Positions 8,419 to 15,013 of a stretch of DNA of 42,758 bases are shown here, piece after piece (position 1 is the first letter of the stretch; each line of letters opens with the position of its first letter). The stretch spans positions 1 through 42,758 of the forward strand of contig DAOTTV010000105.1 in NCBI GenBank assembly GCA_034437755.1, read 5' to 3'. The DNA is from JAUZRW01 sp034437755. Lineage in GTDB: Bacteria; Chloroflexota; Anaerolineae; Aggregatilineales; Phototrophicaceae. The notes beneath the pieces were generated by a model. It searched no databases. It was not told where the DNA came from and worked only from the letters and a program-made list of their open reading frames with translations. The translations under genes and the position numbers were made by a program.

Positions 8419-9216
8419 ATGCCAAAAGCCATCTGGTTTTACGCGCTGTGCGCCCTCATGCTGACGGCGTGCGCGGGCGAATTGACCCCGACACCGACTG
8501 TCGCGCCGCCGACGCAAACGCCGAGCATCACACCCACGCCCAGCATCACGCCCACGCGCAACCTGCCGATCCGCGAGCGCACCGAAGCGCCGACCTTCAC
8601 GCCCACAGTCACGCCCACGGCGACTGTCACGCCCAGCATCACGCCCACACCCAGCATCACACCGACGCAAACGCCCGTCCCCGAAGCCGTATTGTGCGAG
8701 ACCTTCTCGGTGCTGGTCAACAAGCTGGATGGCGCGACTTACACGCCGGATGACATCGGCGTGCTATACCAGATGTTCGCGCCGCCGACGGTCAACATCC
8801 GCTTGACGATCACCCATCAGGCGACCGATGCGATTTTGATTGATGGCTACGTCGAAGGGGGCCTTCCTCAGAACGCGCTCTTGACGATCGAACAATTCCC
8901 GCCGATGGGCGATTATACGTGGACAGCATCGCTATTTGACGCGACGCGGCAGGAGATGTGCGTACAGGAAGGGACGTTCAGCATACAAGTGGCTGACCCG
9001 ACCGCCGAACCGAGCGCGAGTGTCGATGACCTCAGCCCGATTGCGCCGGTGGTCGTCACGCCGCAACCAGCGGATACCGCGACGCGCACCCCCGCACCGA
9101 CCCGCACCAGCACAGCAACGGCGACCCGCACACATACCAGCACTGTCACAGCGACGGCGACGGCAACAGCGACCGCCAGCGACGACGATCTAGACAACAC
9201 CGGAGACGAACCCTAA
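8419..9216 (+). CDS. Lipoprotein with Thr/Pro stalks and an Ig-like core
   Basis: 265 residues. MPKAIWFYALCALMLTACAGE is a lipoprotein signal with lipobox LTAC (lipidated Cys18). Residues about 22-90 are a TPTPS repeat stalk encoded by repetitive ACGCCCACG-type DNA. A compact domain of about 110 residues follows (from VLCETFSVLVNKLDG to QEGTFSIQV) and looks like a beta-sandwich. The tail is another TRTSTATATR stalk. The protein is expected on the outer face of the membrane; ligand unknown. The stop TAA shares its last base with the ATG of the next gene (TAATG), which implies translational coupling. The repetitive stalk is prone to slippage and should vary in length among strains. Confidence 0.75.
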   Translation: MPKAIWFYALCALMLTACAGELTPTPTVAPPTQTPSITPTPSITPTRNLPIRERTEAPTFTPTVTPTATVTPSITPTPSITPTQTPVPEAVLCETFSVLVNKLDGATYTPDDIGVLYQMFAPPTVNIRLTITHQATDAILIDGYVEGGLPQNALLTIEQFPPMGDYTWTASLFDATRQEMCVQEGTFSIQVADPTAEPSASVDDLSPIAPVVVTPQPADTATRTPAPTRTSTATATRTHTSTVTATATATATASDDDLDNTGDEP

Positions 9217-9905
9217 TGACCACGACACGCAAGCCCCGCATCGGCATCACGACCAGCTATAACGCGCAGAAGCAATCGCTCCATCATGCCTACGTGCAGG
9301 CGATCGAAACGGCGGGCGGCATCCCGATGATTGTGCCGATGCTGAGCGATACCGACACCGCCGAACAGTTCGCGCAGTTGCTCGATGGTCTCATCATCAC
9401 GGGCGGGCCTGGCATCACACGCGGTTTAGTCGGCGCACTGCCGGATGATCTCGCGCCGGTCGATGTGGTGCGCGATACCAGCGATGAGCGCATCTATCAG
9501 GCGATGCAGGCGCGTCCGGTGCTGGGCATCTGCTACGGGATGCAGTTCATCAATGCGATGCATGGCGGCACGATTTACGGCGACATTGCCCAGCATGTCG
9601 AGCGCGCATTGGTGCATACACCGGCACGCGGTGGCGAACCGCACCCGATCCACATGATGGATGACAGTGCGTTGCGGCGTGTCTTTGCTGAAGATCAACT
9701 GGTGGTGAATACCTACCATAAGCAGGCAATTGCTGAATTAGGGGCGGGGTTGCGCGTCTCAGCCCTTGCGCCGGATGGCGTGATTGAAGCGATCGAGAGC
9801 GACGACCAGCGTTTGCTCGGCGTGCAATTCCACCCAGAGCGCATGGGGTCAGCGATGGTGCCGCTCTTTGCCGATTTCGTGGCGCGTTGTCAGCCTACGT
9901 CGTGA
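9216..9905 (+). CDS. Gamma-glutamyl-gamma-aminobutyrate hydrolase family protein (peptidase C26, PuuD-like)
   Basis: 229 residues. The fold is the class-I glutamine amidotransferase. PRIGITTSY opens the protein, DGLIITGGPGI follows, and the nucleophile elbow GICYGMQ holds Cys106. The other triad residues are in VQFHPER (His206 and Glu208). Relatives cleave gamma-glutamyl amide bonds, such as gamma-Glu-GABA in putrescine breakdown or folate polyglutamates. No putrescine genes are near, so the substrate is open. The length is slightly short but all motifs are intact. It is translationally coupled to the lipoprotein upstream. Its 3' end overlaps the convergent nitroreductase by 11 bp. Confidence 0.88.
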   Translation: MTTTRKPRIGITTSYNAQKQSLHHAYVQAIETAGGIPMIVPMLSDTDTAEQFAQLLDGLIITGGPGITRGLVGALPDDLAPVDVVRDTSDERIYQAMQARPVLGICYGMQFINAMHGGTIYGDIAQHVERALVHTPARGGEPHPIHMMDDSALRRVFAEDQLVVNTYHKQAIAELGAGLRVSALAPDGVIEAIESDDQRLLGVQFHPERMGSAMVPLFADFVARCQPTS

Positions 9906-10521
9906 TGTCCGGCGCGGACTTGCCGAAGGTATCGACAAAGACGAGTTCGCTCAGGGGCTTGCGCTGGCGTTCGCGCTGTTCGCGGGCTTGTAGGTCGTCG
10001 CTCAAAGTATCGAGCGCCCCCTGATAGCCGATGGCAATGGCGGTCAGCGGGTCGTATGCGTCGGGAATCTGGTAGACGTCCCGCGCTTGATCGGGGAAGA
10101 AACCGCCCATCTGATGCACCATCAGGTCGTCGGCAGTCGCCTGTAAGGTCAATTGGGCAAGTGCCTGCCCGACATCGTGCTGAGCATGACGGTTATCACG
10201 GCCGTTCTCGTGCTGACGCTGGGCAATCGCCAGCATGAGCAAGGGCGCGTTTTGGGCCCAAACACGATTACCGTCTTTGAGGATGCCCAGCATCTTGTCG
10301 AAAGCGGCGCGGTCGGTGCGGGCCGCCATGATGAAGCGCCACGGTTGCGTATTCATCGAAGACGCTGTCCAGCGGGCGGCTTCGAACAGGCGCAAGAGCT
10401 TCTCGCGTTCGATCGGGCGCGTGTCGAATGCCCGCGGCGACCAGCGATTTTTAATCACGTCTAATACGTCGTGGGTCGTGTTGACTGGCTTGTACAATAT
10501 AGTTTCGTTCGGTGTCGCCAT
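9895..10521 (-). CDS. Nitroreductase family protein (FMN-dependent)
   Basis: 208 residues from the second in-frame ATG (MATPNETIL). That start is chosen because AGAGAGG lies just upstream of it; the earlier ATG has no RBS. Family features: DVIKNRWSPRAFD near the N-terminus (FMN phosphate binding by Arg/Ser), AARWTASSMNTQPWRFI (the SSxNxQPW flavin loop), and AIAIGYQG near the C-terminus. Such enzymes reduce nitroaromatics, quinones or iodinated/chlorinated substrates with NAD(P)H as homodimers. The glycine-rich C-terminal motif is intact; the physiological substrate cannot be read from the sequence. It is convergent with the C26 hydrolase. Confidence 0.85.
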   Translation of the reverse strand: MATPNETILYKPVNTTHDVLDVIKNRWSPRAFDTRPIEREKLLRLFEAARWTASSMNTQPWRFIMAARTDRAAFDKMLGILKDGNRVWAQNAPLLMLAIAQRQHENGRDNRHAQHDVGQALAQLTLQATADDLMVHQMGGFFPDQARDVYQIPDAYDPLTAIAIGYQGALDTLSDDLQAREQRERQRKPLSELVFVDTFGKSAPDITT

Positions 10522-10679
10522 GCGTGCCTCTCTTACAAACAAAATGACAATCTGCCTATATAGACTGTCAGCACACGGACGATCTTACATCATGCGCGTG
10601 TGCCACTCATACGCTACACATCCGCCTTGCCAGCTTTGCTGTACAATAGACGACTAAAACCCAAGCAGAAAGGCAGGCG

Positions 10680-11177
10680 ATGGCTGACATCCGCTATCCA
10701 AGCTACAGTGAATTGATCTTCATCAACGGGCGCTTGCTGGATGATGAAGCCCTGATGACCGGCAAGAAGAAAGTGCGCGATATTGATCTTCTGCTGGCGG
10801 CCGAGCAACGCCCGCAGGCGAGCGCGTTCGGCGCGGATGCCTACCCGACCCTACACGCCAAAGCCGCCGCACTCCTGCACGCCATCGCCCGCAATCACCC
10901 CTTCGCCGATGGTAACAAACGCACGGCGACCGTCGGCGCGTTATTTTTACTAGCGATTAATGGGCGTGTGATAAAATGGCAACAGGCGCGTGCGTTGCCG
11001 GTCATCGTCGCTGTGGCGGAAGGGCGCATGAGTCACGATCAATTGACGGAATGGCTGACGACCACCGCCGACACGACAGTGAGCGCGCCGGAACCGGATA
11101 GCGACCGCGACACCCAGATGATTGACCGCCTGATAAACGAGCAAAAGTGGTTATTAGATGAACTCGCACAACGATGA
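10680..11177 (+). CDS. Doc-type Fic-fold protein, first of a tandem pair
   Basis: 165 residues. The core motif HPFADGNKRTA (His73 to Ala83) is the Doc variant of the Fic motif, with Lys in place of the second Gly of HPFxxGNGR. Doc phosphorylates EF-Tu; Fic proteins AMPylate. The upstream helix (TLHAKAAALLHAIARN) is also typical. An extra C-terminal segment of about 40 residues is acidic, then helical (DTQMIDRLINEQKWLLDEL). GCAGAAAGGCAGGCG precedes the ATG, giving an AAGG-type RBS. There is no Phd/RelB-like antitoxin gene upstream (137 bp to a divergent nitroreductase). The 3' end overlaps the next Doc gene by 20 bp. Confidence 0.85.
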   Translation: MADIRYPSYSELIFINGRLLDDEALMTGKKKVRDIDLLLAAEQRPQASAFGADAYPTLHAKAAALLHAIARNHPFADGNKRTATVGALFLLAINGRVIKWQQARALPVIVAVAEGRMSHDQLTEWLTTTADTTVSAPEPDSDRDTQMIDRLINEQKWLLDELAQR

Positions 11178-11574
11178 TGAACGTCTGCGCGGCAACGTAC
11201 TCTCGGCGAATGATCTGTACGTCATCAACGAAACAGTCACCGGACGCACGCCCTTCGTGCGCGATCCACAGCTGATCCATTCGGCAGTGCGCCGCCCGCA
11301 CTTAGTCCTGTTCGGGCAAGCGCAGTTCCCGACGCATTACGACAAAGCCGCCGCGACCCTACATTCGATTGCCTATCGTCATCCCTTCGCTGATGGCAAC
11401 AAGCGCACCGCCATCCGCGCGACTGAACTCTACTTACAGGCGAACCACATCACGCCGACGTGGACAGAGGACGCGATCGAAGCCTATGTCTTGCGCGTCG
11501 CCTGTGGCGAGATTGAGACCGACGCGATTGCCGTATGGTTACGCGCTCATACCCGCGCTGACGAACACGAGTAA
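11158..11574 (+). CDS. Doc-type Fic-fold protein, second of a tandem pair
   Basis: 138 residues. It has the same motif HPFADGNKRTA (His75 to Ala85) preceded by KAAATLHSIAYR. Outside the core it is quite different from its neighbour: it lacks the C-terminal extension and has its own start NSHNDDERLRGN. The two are therefore paralogues that diverged long ago, not a recent duplication. The start ATG lies inside the upstream gene in another frame; the 20-bp overlap suggests coupled translation. One protein could restrain or dimerise with the other, but that is speculation. No antitoxin follows: the next DNA holds gene remnants on the opposite strand. Confidence 0.8.
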   Translation: MNSHNDDERLRGNVLSANDLYVINETVTGRTPFVRDPQLIHSAVRRPHLVLFGQAQFPTHYDKAAATLHSIAYRHPFADGNKRTAIRATELYLQANHITPTWTEDAIEAYVLRVACGEIETDAIAVWLRAHTRADEHE

Positions 11575-11582
11575 CGCGCCCA

Positions 11583-11660
11583 TCAGGTGATAATCGGCGT
11601 GACGTGTGCGATACCGTCGCGCGCGTGATCGACCTGTGCCGGCGTGATGTGGTTGGTCAA
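11583..11660 (-). pseudogene. Remnant of a threonine dehydratase (IlvA-like) N-terminus
   Basis: The minus-strand frame from TTG 11660 to TGA 11583 gives 25 residues ending NHITPAQVDHARDGIAHVTP plus IIT. The pattern ITxxxVxxARxxIAxxVxxTP is that of the first helix of threonine dehydratases and serine racemases. The frame stops at the point where the conserved SxxL segment should follow, and no PLP-binding lysine region exists. The start TTGA overlaps the stop of the mtaB remnant. It is read as a deletion relic; a coincidental match cannot be excluded because the segment is short. Confidence 0.45.
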
Positions 11661-11803
11661 GCGGCGCGGGTGGGTGCATTGGGCACGTCGGCATCGTCGG
11701 GCGTATCGACGACATCATGCCCCTGTTGCGCGAACTGCCGCGCCATCATGTCGATTTCGCTCTGGTTCAGGCGACAGCCCAGCATCCTCAAGTGAACTTT
11801 CAT
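11657..11803 (-). pseudogene. Truncated N-terminus of an MtaB/MiaB-type methylthiotransferase
   Basis: 48 codons. Residues 1-40 read MKVHLRMLGCRLNQSEIDMM, then ARQFAQQGHDVVDTPDDADV. This is the start of the UPF0004 domain of tRNA methylthiotransferases, including the first cluster cysteine (GCRLNQ). In intact proteins ADV is followed by a NTC motif and then the radical-SAM CxxxCxxC. Here it runs into PNAPTRAA and a stop, so the enzyme is lost. The ATG overlaps the stop of the upstream gene (ATGA at 11803-11800), the arrangement of a once-coupled operon. Confidence 0.75.
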
Positions 11804-12720
11804 GTTTGATCCCCTACTGCTTGTGCGTCGGTCGCTGGCGGTGCGATGACAACGAAATTATCAAATTCGACGGTGAAGGTCGGCGTGCTGTTGACCGAAT
11901 CAATCGCCAGTGCCAGTTGCCCCCGATCGAAGCTATCATCGACCAGCGTATCCTGCATTGTGCCGTCGATGCACGCGCCCAGATAATAGGTGCTGATGCC
12001 GTCCTCTAACGTCGGGATACACAGATCAACCTGTGTGCCGTTGATGAAGAACTGATAGCGATCCCCACGCCCGACCACGCGCAGGCGGTTATCTGCGTCT
12101 AAGCCCTGATTGATCGCATCGCTAGCAATCCAGGTGCTGATGCGCGTCGTGCCGGCTGCGGTACCGCGCCACACGGAATAATAGCCATCACTGCTAATCA
12201 AGAACAGCATAAAACCGGTCGTCTCTTGCTCGCCACCGGCGATGACCGTCAGCCACCCGCCCAGTTGCGGGTTCGCCGCGCCCACATCGCACAGAATCTG
12301 TAAGGGCAGGCGACAATCGGTGCGCGGTTCTTGCAGGCGAAAGACGATGCCGAAGGCGTTGTTAGCTTCATCGTCGCGCATCCCCGCGACAGCCCGCGTA
12401 TCAACGCGCACGTCGAAATCGTCAAAGACGGGTTGCGCGGGCGAGTAAATCACCGATGCGGATTCTTCAACGCCGATGCGTAACGCGCCGCTTTCAATCT
12501 GTGCGAACTCGCGCCCGTCGTACTCGCGCCATTCGTCCGTGAATCCGTCGAAGCCCGCCGCGTACAGCACCTCGCCCGCGTCGCCATTCAGCGCGCCGTG
12601 CCAGCTTGCCGCCGGGATATACAGCCAGTTGATCGCGGTGCAGGCAAAAAATAAGGCGATAATACCCGCGATGCGTATGCTCAACGGGGGGGATGGTTGA
12701 TGTTCAGATCTTGACTCCAA
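11800..12720 (-). CDS. Membrane-anchored concanavalin-like (LamG-type) protein
   Basis: 306 residues from a TTG start at 12720, chosen because GAGGA lies 7 bp upstream and the membrane segment follows soon after. A longer frame exists but runs through an intergenic hairpin (12821-12854) and is unlikely. IRIAGIIALFFACTAINWLY is a single signal anchor. The exported part (FDGFTDEWREYDGREFAQIE, then LRIGVEESASVIYSP, and DRYQFFINGTQVDL, then VEFDNFVVIAP) has the alternating strands of a beta-jelly-roll sugar-binding domain such as LamG/DUF1080. No catalytic residues are assignable. It is followed by the mtaB remnant with ATGA overlap. Confidence 0.65.
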   Translation of the reverse strand: MESRSEHQPSPPLSIRIAGIIALFFACTAINWLYIPAASWHGALNGDAGEVLYAAGFDGFTDEWREYDGREFAQIESGALRIGVEESASVIYSPAQPVFDDFDVRVDTRAVAGMRDDEANNAFGIVFRLQEPRTDCRLPLQILCDVGAANPQLGGWLTVIAGGEQETTGFMLFLISSDGYYSVWRGTAAGTTRISTWIASDAINQGLDADNRLRVVGRGDRYQFFINGTQVDLCIPTLEDGISTYYLGACIDGTMQDTLVDDSFDRGQLALAIDSVNSTPTFTVEFDNFVVIAPPATDAQAVGDQT

Positions 12721-12820
12721 AGTTGTATCCTCATGCCTATTTGCGTGCAAAATTCTATCACAGTTGTGCGCCGCGCATGAGGGCGCGCAGTCAGAGCGTT
12801 TGTTGAGACTGTTGGCGACT

Positions 12821-12854
12821 TCAGCCCTCACCCTAAATTGGGGGATGAGGGCTG
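12821..12854. repeat. Intergenic hairpin repeat, CCCTCACCCTAAA type
   Basis: TCAGCCCTCA-CCC, TAAATTG loop, GGG-A-TGAGGGCTGA: a 10-bp stem extended by three GC pairs. Half of it (RC: AATTTAGGGTGAGGGCT) recurs at 131-146 with one mismatch, and TTTAGGG recurs at the window end. Confidence 0.7.
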
Positions 12855-12898
12855 AAAGCGATTCAATAGGGTCGCCAACAACATCATTTATTGATGCA

Positions 12899-13006
12899 CT
12901 ATGACCGGAGCTTGCGTCCGTCTGTGTCGTCGGCATCCAGCGGCAGAGACATCACCATGAAAAGCGACATGAAGAAGATCAGAATCAGCGCGATGAAGAG
13001 TTGCAC
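12899..13006 (-). CDS. Very small membrane protein (35 aa, GTG start)
   Basis: The frame from GTG 13006 (or TTG 13012) to TAG 12899 encodes a hydrophobic helix, QLFIALILIFFMSLFMVM, followed by SLPLDADDTDGRKLRS. A single transmembrane segment with a charged cytoplasmic or external tail is the classic layout of small bacterial membrane proteins. GGATAG lies 7 bp upstream of the GTG. Third positions are GC-rich, like real genes here. There is no homologue known to me. It lies upstream of, and in the same direction as, the concanavalin-like gene and may be cotranscribed. Confidence 0.5.
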   Translation of the reverse strand: MQLFIALILIFFMSLFMVMSLPLDADDTDGRKLRS

Positions 13007-13144
13007 AATCAATCTATCCGTTAGGCTGGCGTGTCAGTCAGATGTTGCTCATCTCACTATCATTAAACACGATTCCAGCATTAATCGTTCCAATTTTATC
13101 GAATTTTGACAATTTCTTTATGCTTCGGGCTAACGGGGGCAAGA

Positions 13145-13179
13145 CCCTCTCCCCGCCATACACAACGATTAGGAGAGGG
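13145..13179. repeat. Intergenic hairpin repeat, CCCTCTCC/GGAGAGGG type
   Basis: CCCTCTCC (13145-13152) and GGAGAGGG (13172-13179) form an 8-bp stem with a 19-nt loop, just beyond the stop of the minus-strand dehydrogenase gene. The same stem recurs at 42714-42751. Confidence 0.65.
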
Positions 13180-13189
13180 CGATACTGCC

Positions 13190-14233
13190 TCACGATTGTG
13201 GGCTACGGTTGCGCGTGTTTAAGCCGGTGGTTTCTAGCAAATCTTCGATCTCGCCGACGCTTATATCCATATCATGGACGATGCTATAGGGCAGGCTGTG
13301 ATCTTTGACGTACTGCGGCAGAGCCTGCAAGGTCGCGATGATGTCTTCGCGATCGAGCTGACCGAGGCGCACGCCGGCGGCAATCAAGGTCTCGCGGATG
13401 GGGGCGGTGTTCTGCCCGTGCAGGGCGGCGGCGATCAAAATACCGGGCCCGACCAGATCCGCATAGGGGATACCCGCGCCGCGTGCCGCCTGTGGTTCGA
13501 TCGCATAGGCGAAGTACTGCTCACTGCCTTCTTGCGGGCGGTTATGCCCCAGCTGGTTCGTCAGCTGGACTTCGATGCAGATCAGATCGAGCAAGTTACG
13601 CAGAGCATCCACGCGCCCATCGCCGACCCCTTTGGCGATTTTATAGGCTTGCTGGGCGATCCCCGCCGCCACGCTCGCCGCCCACGGTTGAAAGCGCTCT
13701 TGGTAGGTGTTCTGCTTGCGCTTGGCGGCATATTGCCAGTCCAACAAGCCGGTAGTCATGCTCAGGATTTCGACAATGCCCGTCCCGCGGATGTGAGCCG
13801 GCGCACTGCTGACGACATCCATATCGACGATGACGCGCTCGGCAGAGCCGGTCGCTTCGTAGAACACCGAGCCATCTTTACGCACAGCAACCAGCGCCGT
13901 GAAGAAGCCATCGACACTTAGGGCAGTCGGCACGATGACGGCCGGAATGTTGTTCTTCCATGCCACGTACTTCGCAACATCCGACGCGAGACCGCCCCCC
14001 ACACCGTAGACCACCTGCACTTGCTCCGGCAGTTCGTCGGCTAGCTCGTCGATAATCTCCTGTTGGACGGTGTACGGCTCAGCCTGCACGACAATCGGCA
14101 AATCCAACAGCGAGCCAACCGCATTCCACGCGCGGTTACCGGTGATGACCGCCGTCGGGCGATCTTCTTGTACGCTCGTCAAGGGGCGTAATTCTATGCG
14201 CGGTAAATTCCAAATTACTTCTATATCAGCCAT
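13190..14233 (-). CDS. Glycerol-1-phosphate dehydrogenase fold protein (AraM/EgsA-like) with altered metal site
   Basis: 347 residues from the ATG at 14233, where GGAG lies 9 bp upstream; a further ATG upstream lacks an RBS. The family reduces dihydroxyacetone phosphate to sn-glycerol-1-phosphate with NAD(P)H. Visible: the nucleotide loop VVYGVGGGLASDVAKYVAWK (77-81 GVGGG), and IPAVIVPTALSVDGFFTALV, which matches the IPxxxVPTAxSxDG signature. In canonical members three metal ligands lie in GDxxS, GSEHxFSH and HGEQ. Here these read VEILS (Glu155), GSEQYFAY (236-243) and YADLVG (257-262), so Asp became Glu and both His are gone. It may be a non-canonical enzyme with no Zn, or act on another substrate. 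A 3-dehydroquinate-synthase-like role is less likely. Confidence 0.75.
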   Translation of the reverse strand: MADIEVIWNLPRIELRPLTSVQEDRPTAVITGNRAWNAVGSLLDLPIVVQAEPYTVQQEIIDELADELPEQVQVVYGVGGGLASDVAKYVAWKNNIPAVIVPTALSVDGFFTALVAVRKDGSVFYEATGSAERVIVDMDVVSSAPAHIRGTGIVEILSMTTGLLDWQYAAKRKQNTYQERFQPWAASVAAGIAQQAYKIAKGVGDGRVDALRNLLDLICIEVQLTNQLGHNRPQEGSEQYFAYAIEPQAARGAGIPYADLVGPGILIAAALHGQNTAPIRETLIAAGVRLGQLDREDIIATLQALPQYVKDHSLPYSIVHDMDISVGEIEDLLETTGLNTRNRSPQS

Positions 14234-14374
14234 ATATCCGACTCCAAAGGTGGTGGCACTATGTTTACTCATATGCCTAGTGTAGTGCGAAACGTCGTAA
14301 ATCGCCAATCGGGTTCATCAACCGCCACATTTCATCGCTTGCAGGCGTGCGTCAAAACGGCTATGCTTGGGCAA

Positions 14375-14382
14375 ATGGGCGC
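14375..14382 (+). repeat. Left 8-bp target duplication of element A
   Basis: ATGGGCGC directly abuts the left end of the element at 14383 and is identical to 14630-14637. Confidence 0.8.
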
Positions 14383-14629
14383 GGGTCTTTCGTATTTTGC
14401 GTGGTCAAGCTCTTTTTGTTCCCTTTTTGCAAAGACTCATGTGTACACGTTGTGCAACGTGGGACGCTGTCCCACACCCTGCAAAAGGCGTAAGCCTTTT
14501 GAAACCATTTGTTTTCAACGCTATTGCGTTGAAAAAAGCAGGCTGTGAAAGTTTTGGTTGAGCTTTTGAAAAAGCTCATGGGTCTTAGGGCAAAGCCCCT
14601 GCAACAACCACGCGACATCCCAAAGAGCC
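14383..14629 (+). mobile_element. MITE-like element, copy A (247 bp)
   Basis: The left end begins GGGTCTTTCGTAT and continues TTTGCGTGGT. The right end is ACCACGCGACAT and CCCAAAGAGCC. Left end and reverse-complemented right end match at 18 of 23 positions, so they are terminal inverted repeats. The element is flanked by a perfect 8-bp duplication (ATGGGCGC). It has no coding capacity. The interior is a row of perfect hairpins: 14448-14459 (CGTTG/CAACG), 14459-14475 (GTGGGAC-GCT-GTCCCAC), 14483-14500 (AAAAGGC-GTAA-GCCTTTT), 14512-14535 (10-bp stem, loop TATT), 14560-14577 (GAGCTTTT-GA-AAAAGCTC) and 14588-14598 (GGGC-AAA-GCCC). The 8-bp duplication and GG(C/G)TCTT ends resemble ISL3-family insertion sequences, which is a hypothesis. 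It sits between divergent genes. Confidence 0.85.
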
Positions 14630-14637
14630 ATGGGCGC
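14630..14637 (+). repeat. Right 8-bp target duplication of element A
   Basis: ATGGGCGC, identical to 14375-14382, directly after the right end of the element. Confidence 0.8.
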
Positions 14638-14699
14638 TAGATATGAGCGCCAGCGCCCTCATTTTTTGATCTGTTCGTGAGCGCGATTGAGGATAAGCG

Positions 14700-14873
14700 A
14701 TGACAGCCATCACCAATCTGTTGACACCGCAAGTCTTTGATGTTCTGGTGATCGCCAATTTGATCGTCGGCATCTTGTTGGGGGGGTATCGCTTCTATCG
14801 TGATATGACACGTCCCCTGCCGTCTGCTACGCCGGCTACGGACGCTACCCAACCGCATCGCCCCGCAACATGA
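14700..14873 (+). CDS. Small single-pass membrane protein (57 aa)
   Basis: 57 residues behind a GAGGA box (7 bp spacing). MTAITNLLTPQVFDVLVIAN is followed by LIVGILLGGYRFYRDM, one hydrophobic helix ending in an aromatic/basic anchor, then a Pro/Thr/Ala-rich tail (TRPLPSATPATDATQPHRPA). The frame has the GC-rich third positions of neighbouring genes. No family recognised. It lies just downstream of element A, which may supply or block its transcription. A run of seven G in the LLGG codons is a likely frameshift hotspot. Confidence 0.6.
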   Translation: MTAITNLLTPQVFDVLVIANLIVGILLGGYRFYRDMTRPLPSATPATDATQPHRPAT

Positions 14874-14913
14874 TGCAATCTTAAGCAAATTATAACCCTT
14901 AACGCAGAGTCGC

Positions 14914-14942
14914 TTGCTTGATTGCCACTTGCGACATACAAT
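14914..14942 (+). promoter_or_regulatory. Candidate promoter of the 15014 gene
   Basis: TTGCTT, a 17-bp spacer, then TACAAT, about 70 bp before the start codon. Confidence 0.5.
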
Positions 14943-15013
14943 ATAGCATAAATAACCCCGTGCCTGATGCGCGTTAATGCGCGGGTGCGGGCTAAATTTG
15001 TCTTTATAACCCC

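Noticed and set aside
12721..12936. N-terminal extension of the concanavalin-like protein
   Set aside because: It runs through the intergenic hairpin at 12821-12854 and has no RBS, whereas TTG 12720 has GAGGA and is followed by the membrane anchor.
14361..14618. Open frames on both strands between 14361 and 14618
   Set aside because: They lie inside the MITE-like element, cross its hairpins, have no RBS and give low-complexity peptides.
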